Below are positions 40,911-52,439 of a stretch of 64,000 nucleotides of DNA, piece by piece. The DNA is from CAVVAH01 sp963746175. Its GTDB lineage: Bacteria > Actinomycetota > Actinomycetes > JACCUZ01. The notes below the pieces were generated by a model. The model saw nothing but the letters and a program-made list of their open reading frames with translations, was not told the origin of the DNA and did not search any database. The translations under genes and the position numbers were made by a program. Numbering within the stretch: the stretch's first letter is position 1; each line of letters starts with the position of its first letter. The stretch spans positions 372,001-436,000 of the forward strand of contig CAVVAH010000008.1 of the NCBI GenBank assembly GCA_963746175.1. The letters are read 5' to 3'.

Positions 40911-42194
40911 CTACTGGTCGAAGGCGGAGTCGGGGTCCTGCTCGCGGGTGACGTCCGCGCCGAGAGTGCGCAGCGCGTGGTCGAACCCCGGGTAGCCGCG
41001 GTCGACGTGGTGGATGTCGTACACGTGCGTGATGCCGTCGCCGACCAGGCCGGCGAGGGTCAGCGCGGCACCGGCCCGGATGTCGCTGGCCCGCACCGGC
41101 GCACCGGAGAGCCGCTCGACGCCGCGGACGACGGCGTGGTGCCCGTCGGTACGCACGTGCGCGCCCAGCCGGGCCAGCTCGCTGGCGAAGACGAAGCGGC
41201 CCTCGAAGATGTTCTCGGTGATCATCGCGGCGCCGTCGGCGATCGAGTTGAGCGCCATGACGAGCGGCTGCAGGTCGGTGGCCAGCCCCGGGTACGGCAG
41301 CGTCACCGCGTCGACCGCGACCGGCCGCGCGTCCTGCACGACGCGGAAGCCGTCGTCGACGCTCTCGACCCTGGCGCCGGCGGTCTGCAGCTTGTCGAGC
41401 GCGATCTCGAGGTGCTCGGTGCGGGCGTTGTGCACCGTCACGTCGCCGCGGGTCATCGCGGCTGCGAACGCCCAGGTCCCGGCGACGATCCGGTCGGGGA
41501 CGATCTCGTGGGTCGTGGGCCGGAGCCGGTCGACTCCCTCGACGCTGAGCGTCGACGTCCCGACCCCGTCGATCTGCGCGCCCATCTGCTGCAGCATCTG
41601 GCAGAGGTCGACGATCTCCGGCTCGCGCGCCGCGTTGTCGACGACGGTCGTCCCGTCCGCCAGCACGGCCGCCATGAGCACGTTCTCGGTGGCGCCGACG
41701 CTCGGGAAGTCGAGCCACACGCTCGCGCCGGTGAGCCCCTTCGGCGCCCGGCCGACGATGTAGCCGTGCGCGTTGTCCAGCTCGGCGCCGAGCTTGGTGA
41801 GCCCGGCCATGTGGAAGTCGAGCGGCCGGGTGCCGATCGCGTCGCCTCCCGGCATGGCGACCTCGGCCTGCCCGCAGCGTGCGAGCAGCGGACCGAGCAC
41901 GCAGATCGACGCCCGGATCCGCCGGACCAGGTCGTAGTCGGCCTGGTGGCCGAGCTCGGCGGGCACGTCGATGACGACGCTGGCCGCCGCCGGGTCGTAG
42001 TCGACGGTGCAGCCCAGCCGGCGCAGCAGCTCGCCCATGATCTCGACGTCGAGGATGTGCGGCACCTCGGTCAGGGTGCTGCGGCCCTCGGCGAGCAGCG
42101 CCGCCGCCATCGTCTTGAGCACGCTGTTCTTGGCGCCGGTGACCCGCACCTCGCCGTCCAGCCGGGCGCCACCGACGACGCGGAACCTCTCCAT
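40911..42194 (-). CDS. murA: UDP-N-acetylglucosamine 1-carboxyvinyltransferase
   Basis: MurA transfers enolpyruvate from PEP to UDP-GlcNAc, the first committed step of peptidoglycan synthesis. The protein (427 aa from ATG 42194) has the two-domain EPT fold with RVTGAKNSVLKTMAAALLAE at the N-terminus and IRAGAALTLAGLVGDG late. The active-site loop reads AMPGGDAIGTRPLD: the catalytic Cys of most MurA proteins is Asp here, as in mycobacteria, which are naturally fosfomycin-resistant. GTG 42203 is an alternative start, but AGGG is better spaced for the ATG. The cobalamin adenosyltransferase gene diverges 37 bases away. Confidence 0.95.
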   Translation of the reverse strand: MERFRVVGGARLDGEVRVTGAKNSVLKTMAAALLAEGRSTLTEVPHILDVEIMGELLRRLGCTVDYDPAAASVVIDVPAELGHQADYDLVRRIRASICVLGPLLARCGQAEVAMPGGDAIGTRPLDFHMAGLTKLGAELDNAHGYIVGRAPKGLTGASVWLDFPSVGATENVLMAAVLADGTTVVDNAAREPEIVDLCQMLQQMGAQIDGVGTSTLSVEGVDRLRPTTHEIVPDRIVAGTWAFAAAMTRGDVTVHNARTEHLEIALDKLQTAGARVESVDDGFRVVQDARPVAVDAVTLPYPGLATDLQPLVMALNSIADGAAMITENIFEGRFVFASELARLGAHVRTDGHHAVVRGVERLSGAPVRASDIRAGAALTLAGLVGDGITHVYDIHHVDRGYPGFDHALRTLGADVTREQDPDSAFDQ

Positions 42195-42231
42195 GGCGGC
42201 CACCCTAGAGCGAGCGTCCTAGAGTGACCGA

Positions 42232-42804
42232 ATGGTCAACCTCACCCGCATCTACACCCGCACCGGCGACGACGGGACGACGGGCTGGGGCGGGCGCGGC
42301 CGGATCTCCAAGAACGACTCCCGCCTCGAGGCGTACGCCGACTGTGACGAGGCAGGCGCCTTCCTCGGCGTGGCCCTCGCGGCCGGCGGGCTGACCGGCG
42401 AGCTCGCGGCCGTCGTGAGCAAGGTCCAGAACGACCTCTTCGACGTCGGCGCGGACCTCTGCACGCCGGTGCAGGACGACCCGGCGTACCCGCCGCTGCG
42501 CGTCGTCCAGTCACAGGTCGACGCCGTCGAGGCCGAGATCGACCGCTTCAACGCCGACCTCGAGCCGCTGCGGTCCTTCGTCGTCGCCGGCGGTACGCCG
42601 GCCGCCGCCCACCTGCACGTCGCGCGCACCGTCGTACGCCGGGCCGAGCGGGCGACCTGGCGGGCGGTCGAGGAGCACGGCGACGCGGTCAACCCGCTGA
42701 CGGCGACCTACCTCAACCGGCTGTCCGACCTGCTCTTCGTGCTGGCCCGCTACGCCAACCGCGAGTCCGGCGACGTCCTCTGGGTCCCCGGCGCCAACCG
42801 CTAA
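42232..42804 (+). CDS. PduO-type cob(I)alamin adenosyltransferase
   Basis: 190-residue ATP:cob(I)alamin adenosyltransferase that makes adenosylcobalamin. Seen are the N-terminal ATP-binding stretch TRIYTRTGDDGTTGWGGRGR, ISKNDSRLEAYADCDEAGAF, RSFVVAGGTPAAAHLHVART and RRAERATWRAVEE, ending NRLSDLLFVLARYANRESG, where the NRLSDLLF motif is diagnostic. Its cofactor product is needed by the B12 mutases encoded in this window. Its stop overlaps that of the convergent DUF2550 gene in the tetramer CTAA. Confidence 0.94.
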   Translation: MVNLTRIYTRTGDDGTTGWGGRGRISKNDSRLEAYADCDEAGAFLGVALAAGGLTGELAAVVSKVQNDLFDVGADLCTPVQDDPAYPPLRVVQSQVDAVEAEIDRFNADLEPLRSFVVAGGTPAAAHLHVARTVVRRAERATWRAVEEHGDAVNPLTATYLNRLSDLLFVLARYANRESGDVLWVPGANR

Positions 42805-43244
42805 GGGGCGGGGATGCCGGGTGGGGAGGACTCCACCCAGGAGAGGAAGCCGGTGAGGGTGTCCTCGTTCATCGCGAACTCGACCGGCCCGCCGGCCCCG
42901 ACGCACCGCACGACGACGGCGCCGCTGAGCAGCGAGAACACCTCGGCTCCCTGCGGGTCGCGCCGGTCGACGACCTGCAGCTCCCGCCGGGCGAGCACCC
43001 GCTTCGGTCGTAGGGCGTAGGAGAAGACGCGGTACCACTCGAGGGTGTCGCCGGAGTAGCGCGCGATGCCGAGGGTCCAGCCCTGGCCGGTCCGCGGGTT
43101 CGCGGCGGGGCGCAGTCGCAGGCTGCAGTCGAAGGTGCCACCGCGACGGCTCAGGAAACGGCGGCGCAGCACGAGCAGCCCGAGCGCGACCAGCCCCAGC
43201 GCGACCAGCGCCGCGAGCACGTCGACCACCCCGATCAGGCCCAT
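42801..43244 (-). CDS. DUF2550-family membrane-anchored protein
   Basis: 147 residues. One N-terminal membrane helix (VVDVLAALVALGLVALGLLV) is followed by a basic RRRFLSRRGGTFDCSLRL segment and a beta-rich domain with GWTLGIARYSGDTLEWYRVF and FSLLSGAVVVRCVGAGGPVE. This matches the actinobacterial DUF2550 family, which regularly follows atpC and precedes or neighbours murA. Function unknown. It lies 34 bases after atpC in the same direction and could be the last gene of the atp operon. Confidence 0.87.
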   Translation of the reverse strand: MGLIGVVDVLAALVALGLVALGLLVLRRRFLSRRGGTFDCSLRLRPAANPRTGQGWTLGIARYSGDTLEWYRVFSYALRPKRVLARRELQVVDRRDPQGAEVFSLLSGAVVVRCVGAGGPVEFAMNEDTLTGFLSWVESSPPGIPAP

Positions 43245-43278
43245 GGGGCCTCCGGGGTGGTCGGTGCGGACACCGGCC

Positions 43279-43675
43279 CTAGGAGATCATGCCGTGAGCG
43301 CGGATCCTGGCCTCGGCCCGACGTGCCTGGTGCGCGGCGTCGTCCTCGTCGGAGCCCTGGGCGGCACGCAGGTCGCTCTCCGCCTCGGCCAGGTCGATGT
43401 CCGAGGCGAGGTCGCACTCCTCCGCCAGGATCCCGACCCGGTTGTCGGCGACCGAGAGGAAGCCGCCGTGCACGACGGCCACGACCGGGTCCCCGCTCGA
43501 CTGCCGGATCAGCACGGCACCGTCGGCGAGGGTGCCGAGCAGCGGCGCGTGGTGCGGCAGGATGCCCACGTCGCCGTCGGCGGTCCGGGCCAGGACCATC
43601 GTGCCCTCGCCGGTCCACACCGTGCGGTCCGCGGCGACCAGCTCGACCTCGAGCAGGTCGCCCGACTCCGAGGCG

Positions 43676-43683
<8 letters not shown>
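43279..43683 (-). CDS. atpC: ATP synthase F1 epsilon subunit
   Basis: 134-residue epsilon subunit, part of the rotor stalk, which couples proton flow to catalysis and inhibits ATP hydrolysis. The N-terminal beta sandwich is visible (LLEVELVAADRTVWTGEGTM, GILPHHAPLLGTLADGAVLI, HGGFLSVADNRVGILAEE), followed by a helical C-terminus (EAESDLRAAQGSDEDDAAHQ). The ATG overlaps the atpD stop by eight bases, an arrangement that couples translation. Confidence 0.96.
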
Positions 43684-45139
<1,456 letters not shown>

Positions 45140-45142
45140 CTC

Positions 45143-46075
45143 TCACTCACTCCCGGCAGTCGCACTGGCGAGCGCATCCGCGCCACCGACGATCTCGCTG
45201 ATCTCTTGGGTGATCTCGGCCTGTCGGGCCGCGTTGGCCATGCGTGTGTAGGTCTTGATGAGCTCGGTCGCGTTGTCGGTGGCGGACTTCATCGCCCGGC
45301 GCCGCGCCGCGAGCTCCGAGGCGGCCGACTGGAGCAGCGCGTTGTAGACGCGGCTCTCGACGTAGCGCGGCAGCAGCGCGTCGAGCACTGCCTCCGCCGA
45401 GGGCTCGAACTCGTAGAGCGGGAACGACCCGCCCTCGGGCTCCTCCTCGGTCTCCTCGATCTCCAGCGGCAGCAGCCGCCGGGTCACGGTCTTCTGGGCG
45501 ACCATGCTCTGGAACTGGGTGTAGACGATGTGGATCTCGTCGACCCCACCCTCGTCGTTGGGGGTCAGGAACGCCTCGATGACGGCGTCCGCGACCTCCT
45601 TCGCGTCGGCGTAGGTCGGGCTCTCCGAGAAGCCGGTCCACTCCCCCGCGACCTCGCGGTTGCGGAAGCGGTAGAAGCCCACCGCCTTGCGCCCGACGAG
45701 GAACGGCACGACCTCCTTGCCGTTGTCGCGCAGCATGTTGGACAGCCGCTCCCCCTCCTTGATGGCGTTGGAGGAGTAGGCACCGGCCAGGCCGCGGTCG
45801 CTCGTGATGAGCAGCAGGGCCGCGCGGGCCGTGCCCTCGTGGCCCTCCTGCTCCGAGGCGGGCACGGTCCCGGTGAGGGGGTGCTCGACGTCGGAGTAGC
45901 TGGCGACCGCCGACACCGCGCGCGTGATCGCCTCGGCGTACGGCGTCGACTGGGTCACCCGCTGCTGCGCCTTGACGATGCGCGAGGCAGCGATGAGCTC
46001 CATCGCCTTGGTGATCTTCTTGGTCGCGTTCACCGACCTGATGCGTCGGCGGTAGACCCGCAGCTGGGCACCCAT
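45143..46075 (-). CDS. atpG: ATP synthase F1 gamma subunit
   Basis: 310-residue gamma subunit forming the central shaft. The N-terminal helix AQLRVYRRRIRSVNATKKIT and C-terminal helix AMKSATDNATELIKTYTRMA, NAARQAEITQEISEIVGGAD are strongly conserved, with LLLITSDRGLAGAYSSNAIK between. An acidic insertion (EETEEEPEGG) lies within the globular part, as in other actinobacteria. It sits three bases from both atpA and atpD. Confidence 0.97.
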   Translation of the reverse strand: MGAQLRVYRRRIRSVNATKKITKAMELIAASRIVKAQQRVTQSTPYAEAITRAVSAVASYSDVEHPLTGTVPASEQEGHEGTARAALLLITSDRGLAGAYSSNAIKEGERLSNMLRDNGKEVVPFLVGRKAVGFYRFRNREVAGEWTGFSESPTYADAKEVADAVIEAFLTPNDEGGVDEIHIVYTQFQSMVAQKTVTRRLLPLEIEETEEEPEGGSFPLYEFEPSAEAVLDALLPRYVESRVYNALLQSAASELAARRRAMKSATDNATELIKTYTRMANAARQAEITQEISEIVGGADALASATAGSE

Positions 46076-46078
46076 CTG

Positions 46079-47731
<1,653 letters not shown>

Positions 47732-47786
47732 GTCGCAGCCCCTGCTCTCTTGTCGGTCGTGCGTGTGGTCACGTGGGTGTTGGCTT

Positions 47787-48620
47787 CTACTGGCCGACGA
47801 GCCGTCGGCGGGCGTCGTCGAGGCGGCTGACGACCGAGCCGTCGATCGCCTCGTCGCCGATCTCGACCCGGATGCCGCCCACCAGGGCGGGGTCGAGCTG
47901 GACGTTGAGGTGCACCTCGTGCCCGTAGATCCGCCGCAGCGCGGCACCGAGCCGGTCCCGCTGCTCCTCGGTGAGGGGCGCGGTCGCGGTCACGGTGGCG
48001 ACCAGCCGGCGGCGCCGGTCGGCGGCCACCTGGCCGTAGGTCTCGACCGTGCGGTCGAAAGACCGGCCACGCGGTGCGACCACCGCCTGGCGGACCAGGC
48101 GGCGGGTCTCGTCGGTGGCGCGGCCGCCGAGCAGGTCCTCGATCAGGGCGGCTCGGTTCTCCACCGGTGCCGCTCGGTCGGACAGCGCCGACCGCAGCTC
48201 GGGAGCGCCGGCCACGGCCCGGCTGACGCGGAACAGCTCGTCCTCGACCTCGTCCAGCCGGCCGGCCTTCTCGGCCGCGGCGACCTGCGCCTCGACCGCC
48301 AGCAGCTCGACCGCGTCGGCGAGGTCGCGCGGCACGGACCACCGGGCCCGCACCACCCACGACAGCAGGTCGGCGGTGGCGCCACCGACCCGGTCGCCGA
48401 GCACTGCCCGGACCAGGCCGGCGCGCGCGTCGCCGTCCCGGGACGGGTCGACGAGCGCCCGGCGCAGGCCGTGCTCGGAGTCGAGCACCGCCGTCACCCC
48501 GAACAGCTCGTCGCTGACCGCGGTGAGGTCGGTGTCGCCGGTGCGGATCAACGTGCCCAGCGTCTCGCGGGCCGCCGCGAGCGACTCGCGGCTGGCACCC
48601 GTCAGACCCGCTGCGCTCAT
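47787..48620 (-). CDS. atpH: ATP synthase F1 delta subunit
   Basis: 277-residue delta subunit of the peripheral stalk, longer than the roughly 180 residues of E. coli but normal for actinobacteria. The helical N-terminal domain contains ESLAAARETLGTLIRTGDTD, and the C-terminal part has VATVTATAPLTEEQRDRLGA and VHLNVQLDPALVGGIRVEIG, the usual delta signature. The start overlaps the stop of a 28-codon frame described separately. atpA follows after 55 bases. Confidence 0.95.
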   Translation of the reverse strand: MSAAGLTGASRESLAAARETLGTLIRTGDTDLTAVSDELFGVTAVLDSEHGLRRALVDPSRDGDARAGLVRAVLGDRVGGATADLLSWVVRARWSVPRDLADAVELLAVEAQVAAAEKAGRLDEVEDELFRVSRAVAGAPELRSALSDRAAPVENRAALIEDLLGGRATDETRRLVRQAVVAPRGRSFDRTVETYGQVAADRRRRLVATVTATAPLTEEQRDRLGAALRRIYGHEVHLNVQLDPALVGGIRVEIGDEAIDGSVVSRLDDARRRLVGQ

Positions 48621-48703
48621 TCGGGGCCCCCGCGGAAGCGTGGCTGGATGCACCGGACGTGGCGATGCCCGGCGAGGGAGCGCTTTCGTGGGGTGAAACT
48701 CAT
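48617..48703 (-). CDS. possible coupled 28-aa small protein between atpF and atpH
   Basis: An ATG overlapping the atpF stop (ATGA) opens a frame of 28 codons, beginning MSFTPRKRSLAGHRHVRCIQ, whose own stop overlaps the atpH start (ATGA again). The frame therefore fills the atpF-atpH gap exactly and could relay ribosomes between the two genes. The product is basic and resembles no protein I know, and its codons are not typical, so it may have only a translational-coupling role or be chance. Confidence 0.3.
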   Translation of the reverse strand: MSFTPRKRSLAGHRHVRCIQPRFRGGPE

Positions 48704-49293
48704 GCCTTGGCCTTGTCGCCGCTGCCGTCGGGCTCGGCGACGGAGGTGGCACCGGAGTCGGCCCGGCTCTCCAGCTCGTCGAGGAAGCGGTCGACGACGC
48801 GACGCTGCCGGGCGTCGTCCTCGAGGGACTCGCCGACGATGCGGCCGGCGAGGTCCGTCGCGAGCGACCCGACCTGGGTGCGCAGCTGGGTGAGCGCGGC
48901 CGTCTTGTCGGCCTCGATCTGCTGGTGCGCCTGCTCGGTGATCCGGCGGGACTCGGCCTGCGCCTGCTCGCGCATCTCGGCGATGATCGCCGTGCCCTGC
49001 TCGCGGGCCTCCTCGCGGAGCCGGGCCGCCTCGTGCCGGGCGTCGGCGAGCTGCTCGCGGTACTGCGCGAGCGTCTCCTTCGCCTCCTCCTCGGCCGTCC
49101 TCGCCCGCTCCATGCCGCCCTCGATGGCGTCACGGCGCTCCTCGAAGGTCTTCTCGAAGATCGGGAAGACCTTCGCGCGCAGGAAGAGGAAGAGCAGGAC
49201 GAAGGCGACGGTGCCGACGATGAGCTCGGACGTGTGCGGCAGCAGGGGGCTGGGCTCGTCCCCTGCCGCCAGCACGATGGCGAGCGTCTGCAT
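48700..49293 (-). CDS. atpF: ATP synthase Fo b subunit
   Basis: 197-residue b subunit of the peripheral stalk. One N-terminal membrane helix (SELIVGTVAFVLLFLFLRAK) is followed by a long charged coiled-coil (EAKETLAQYREQLADARHEA, AQAESRRITEQAHQQIEADK) and a delta-binding C-terminus (SLATDLAGRIVGESLEDD). An Asp/Gly/Lys-rich tail ends it. GGAAGAGG lies six bases before the ATG. Only one b gene is present. Confidence 0.96.
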   Translation of the reverse strand: MQTLAIVLAAGDEPSPLLPHTSELIVGTVAFVLLFLFLRAKVFPIFEKTFEERRDAIEGGMERARTAEEEAKETLAQYREQLADARHEAARLREEAREQGTAIIAEMREQAQAESRRITEQAHQQIEADKTAALTQLRTQVGSLATDLAGRIVGESLEDDARQRRVVDRFLDELESRADSGATSVAEPDGSGDKAKA

Positions 49294-49311
49294 GTGGTGC
49301 CTCTTCCGGTC

Positions 49312-49515
49312 TTAGAGGACGAACGCGAGGCCGATGCCGATGATGGCAAGAGCCTCGGCGAGGGCGAAGCCGAGGATCGCGATGCCCTGGAGCACACCCC
49401 GCGCCTCGGGCTGACGAGCGACGCCGTTGATGTACGCCGCGAAGATCAGGCCGATGCCGACGCCCGGGCCGATGGCCGCGAGGCCGTAGCCCACCATGTT
49501 CAGACTGCCGTCCAT
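49312..49515 (-). CDS. atpE: ATP synthase Fo c subunit
   Basis: 67-residue c-ring subunit with two helices: GYGLAAIGPGVGIGLIFAAY and GIAILGFALAEALAIIGIGL. The polar loop is ARQPE (residues 33-37), and the proton-carrying Glu is residue 54 (LAEALAII). No sodium-type ligand set (Gln/Ser pattern) is visible, so proton coupling is expected. It lies 18 bases before atpF. Confidence 0.97.
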   Translation of the reverse strand: MDGSLNMVGYGLAAIGPGVGIGLIFAAYINGVARQPEARGVLQGIAILGFALAEALAIIGIGLAFVL

Positions 49516-49593
49516 TGCTACGGGGTTCCTTCCCTTGGGGATCCGGCCCGGTTGGGCTGGTCGTCGCTGTCGGTCGTGCGTGGGGTGGTGCGG

Positions 49594-50412
49594 TCAGTGC
49601 TCGTCGGCGAGTGCGCCGGCGATGTAGAGCGCGGAGAGCAGCACGAAGACGTAGGCCTGCAGCACCTGCACGAAGGCCTCGAAGAACGTGAGGATGATGC
49701 CGAAGCCGAACGCCACCGGGCTGAGCAGCGCCAGGGCGCCGCCCTTCTCGACGAGCAGGTACTCGCCGCCGAGGATGCAGACCAGCAGCACGAGGTGGCC
49801 GGCGAACATGTTGAGCGTGAGACGCAGGGTGAGCGTGATCGGCCGGATGATGAAGGTCGAGAGGAACTCGAGCGGTGCCAGCAGCAGGTAGATCGGCTTG
49901 GGCAGGCCGGGCGGGAACATCATCGCCTTGAAGTAGCCGACGAACCCGTGCTTCTTGATGCCGACGTAGTTGAACGTCGCCCAGGAGATCAGCGCGAGGA
50001 CCAGCGGGAACGCGATCTTGCCGTTCGCCGGCAGCTGGAGCACCGGGACGATGCCCGAGAGGTTGTTGATGGCGATGAAGCAGAACAGCGTCGCGAGGTA
50101 GGGCACGAACTTGCGGCCCTCGCGCCCGATCGTGTCGCCGACGATGTCGTTGCGGACGAAGCCGTAGATGCTCTCGCCGACGAACTGCATCTTCGCGGGG
50201 ACCAGCGACGCCTTCCGCGACGCGAGCCAGAACACCAGTGCGACGGTGAGGGTCCCGAGCACCACGATGAGCATCGGCTTGGTGAAGAAGGTGCCCTCGC
50301 CGAACAGCGGCGGGAACTCGAAGTCACTCGGTCCCGGCGGCTGGAACTCTTCGCCCTCGGCCGCCTGGGCGAGCCTGATCCCGCTGTCGACCAGGTGGGT
50401 GACCAGGTGCAA
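49594..50412 (-). CDS. atpB: ATP synthase Fo a subunit
   Basis: About 272-residue a subunit, the proton half-channel stator. It has five to six membrane helices, with the essential Arg in ITLTLRLTLNMFAGHLVLL and a late FEAFVQVLQAYVFVLLSALY. TTG 50412 is preferred because GAAGGAG stands five bases upstream; ATG 50436 would add eight residues and put that ribosome site inside the gene. It is followed by atpE after 78 bases. Confidence 0.95.
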   Translation of the reverse strand: MHLVTHLVDSGIRLAQAAEGEEFQPPGPSDFEFPPLFGEGTFFTKPMLIVVLGTLTVALVFWLASRKASLVPAKMQFVGESIYGFVRNDIVGDTIGREGRKFVPYLATLFCFIAINNLSGIVPVLQLPANGKIAFPLVLALISWATFNYVGIKKHGFVGYFKAMMFPPGLPKPIYLLLAPLEFLSTFIIRPITLTLRLTLNMFAGHLVLLVCILGGEYLLVEKGGALALLSPVAFGFGIILTFFEAFVQVLQAYVFVLLSALYIAGALADEH

Positions 50413-50496
50413 GGCGTCTCCTTCGGCGCGGTGCATCGGGTGTCGCAGTCGATGCTGCGGCCCTGCAGTCGCAGAGCCGCGAAAAGTACTGCGGGA

Positions 50497-50751
50497 TCAA
50501 GGCTTACTGTACCGGAGCCAGACCAACCAGATTCCGCCGGCCGCCCCCAGCACGATGCCGACTCCGACCAGGCCACGAGTGCCCAGCCAGGCGTCGAGCA
50601 ACCATCCGATCCCGCCGTACAGGATCACCCCGGACAGCAGATAGCTGATCACCGCCCAGGCGTCGACCTCCCGCACCGGTGGCGGGTCGGACGCACCCTC
50701 CGGGGTCCCGGGTGACACGTCGTCGTCGCCGTCAGTCCGGTCGTCGACCAT
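50497..50751 (-). CDS. AtpZ/AtpI-type ATP synthase accessory protein
   Basis: 84 residues. An acidic Pro-rich head is followed by two membrane helices (AWAVISYLLSGVILYGGIGW, GLVGVGIVLGAAGGIWLVWL) with the AtpZ-like GGIGWLLDAWLG turn. Such proteins lie upstream of atpB and assist synthase assembly or Mg2+ handling. GTG or ATG start within 20 bases of the preceding gene. It forms part of the atp operon. Confidence 0.83.
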   Translation of the reverse strand: MVDDRTDGDDDVSPGTPEGASDPPPVREVDAWAVISYLLSGVILYGGIGWLLDAWLGTRGLVGVGIVLGAAGGIWLVWLRYSKP

Positions 50752-50767
50752 CGCGCGACGGACCCTA

Positions 50768-51235
50768 TCAGCGCTGGTAGGGGGCCTCGTCCGCCGGGAC
50801 CTCGGACGTGCCGGACGCCGTGGGAAGCTCGACGTCGACGACCGCCGGTCGCCAGCGGAGGAAGGACCAGACCGTGCCGGCGGTCCAGCCCAGCGCCACC
50901 GCGACGACCGTCAGTCCGAGCACCTCGCGGTCCGGTGAGCCGGAGCGGATGACGAGCCGGAAGGCCACGAGTAGCAGGGCGACCCGCGTCGTGTAGCCGA
51001 GCAGGAGCAGCATCGCCCCCAACCCGCGGCGACCCTTGCCGGCCTGCGAGACGGGAAGCTGGCCGATCAGCAGGAAGGCGAGCACCACTCCCGCCCCCAG
51101 GGCGACCGCGCCCAGCGAACCAGGCCCCTCGACGACCAGGGCGACCACGACGCAGACGGCCGCGACCACCGCGGCACCGACGACCGCCGGCGTCAGCAGC
51201 GCCCGCGCCCCGGTCCCCCGGCGTGCGGCGCTCAC
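50768..51235 (-). CDS. AtpI-like membrane protein
   Basis: 155 residues, GTG start overlapping the wecA stop (GTGA). Four hydrophobic segments (LLTPAVVGAAVVAAVCVVVA, GAVALGAGVVLAFLLIGQLP, GLGAMLLLLGYTTRVALLLV, LGLTVVAVALGWTAGTVWSF) and a polar tail. Position immediately before AtpZ and atpB, and the four-helix pattern, fit the ATP synthase I protein family of actinobacteria. Sequence motifs alone are weak, so the name rests largely on context. Confidence 0.75.
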   Translation of the reverse strand: MSAARRGTGARALLTPAVVGAAVVAAVCVVVALVVEGPGSLGAVALGAGVVLAFLLIGQLPVSQAGKGRRGLGAMLLLLGYTTRVALLLVAFRLVIRSGSPDREVLGLTVVAVALGWTAGTVWSFLRWRPAVVDVELPTASGTSEVPADEAPYQR

Positions 51236-52398
51236 TTGACCCTGCCCCGGCGCAGACCGGTGAAGGTCCCCTCGGCCCGCCGGAGCCGCGGGATGTTCAT
51301 GGTGAGGAGGGCGGCGACCACGCACGCGGCCACGATGCTGACCACCAGGGCCGGCGTCGGCAGGAAGCCGGAGGCCGTCCAGCCGAAGGCGATCACCGCG
51401 GACCACAGGTACATCACCAGGACCGCGCGCGCGTGGCTGTGCCCGCGCTCGAGCAGCCGGTGGTGCAGGTGCTTCTTGTCCGGCGCGAACGGCGACCGGC
51501 CCGCCACCGTCCGCCGGACGATCGCGAGCAGCACGTCGAGGAACGGCAGGGCCATCACGGCGATCGGCAGGACGAGCGGCAGCAGCGCCGGGCCCAGTGG
51601 GGTCGAGACGGCGTTGGGGCCGACCGTGCCGGTGAGCGTGACAGTGGTGGACGCGAGCAGGAGACCCAGGACCATGGAGCCGGAGTCGCCCATGAAGATG
51701 CGGGCGGGACTGAAGTTGTGCGGGAGGAAACCGACGCACACGCCGATCAGCGCTGCCGCCACGACGCCGGACGTGGTCGCCCGGGTCAGGCCTTCGGTGA
51801 CCGTGAGCGCGTACGAGAAGACGAAGAACGCGGCCGCGGCGATGGCGACGATGCCGGCGGCCAGCCCGTCGAGGCCGTCGACGAAGTTCACCGCGTTCAC
51901 GGTGGCGACCACCAGCACGATGGTGAAGACGGTGCCCTCGACCGGACCGAGGACGAACGAGCTCGCGATCGCCTTGTCGTCGACCACGGACTCGCTGCCG
52001 AAGATGCCGATCGGCAGGTAGAGCATCTGGACGCCGCCGATGACCATGACGCCCGAGGCCAGCACCTGCCCGGCGAGCTTGGTGAGCGCGTCGAGCTCCC
52101 ACCGGTCGTCGGCCACGCCCAGCAGGCAGATCAGGCCGGCCCCGGCGAGCAGGGGCAGGGTCTGCCGGGCGTCGTGCAGCCGCGGCCCGAGGAAGGGCAT
52201 CTGGGTGGCCACCAGCATCCCCGCGGCGAATCCGCCGAGCATCGCGAGACCGCCCAGCCGCGGCGTCGGGATCGCGTGCACGTCGCGGTCACGGACCGGG
52301 GTCAGGGCTCCCCAGCGCAAGGCGATGCGCCGGGCCACCGGCGTCAGCAGGTAGGTGACTGCGGCTGCCACCACCAGGGTGAGCATGTACTCGCGCAC
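51232..52398 (-). CDS. wecA: undecaprenyl-phosphate GlcNAc-1-phosphate transferase
   Basis: 388-residue polytopic transferase that loads a sugar 1-phosphate onto decaprenyl/undecaprenyl phosphate, starting cell-wall linker or polysaccharide synthesis. About 11 membrane helices with the family's cytoplasmic motifs: LGVADDRWELDALTK, NAVNFVDGLDGLAAG, ARIFMGDSGSM and the His-rich DKKHLHHRLLERGHSH. The latter marks WecA/Rfe rather than MraY. The gene is commonly found upstream of the atp operon in actinobacteria. Confidence 0.93.
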   Translation of the reverse strand: MREYMLTLVVAAAVTYLLTPVARRIALRWGALTPVRDRDVHAIPTPRLGGLAMLGGFAAGMLVATQMPFLGPRLHDARQTLPLLAGAGLICLLGVADDRWELDALTKLAGQVLASGVMVIGGVQMLYLPIGIFGSESVVDDKAIASSFVLGPVEGTVFTIVLVVATVNAVNFVDGLDGLAAGIVAIAAAAFFVFSYALTVTEGLTRATTSGVVAAALIGVCVGFLPHNFSPARIFMGDSGSMVLGLLLASTTVTLTGTVGPNAVSTPLGPALLPLVLPIAVMALPFLDVLLAIVRRTVAGRSPFAPDKKHLHHRLLERGHSHARAVLVMYLWSAVIAFGWTASGFLPTPALVVSIVAACVVAALLTMNIPRLRRAEGTFTGLRRGRVK

Positions 52399-52439
52399 GC
52401 GTGAGGACCGTCCGCGCCGTCAGGCCGTGCTGCGAGATG

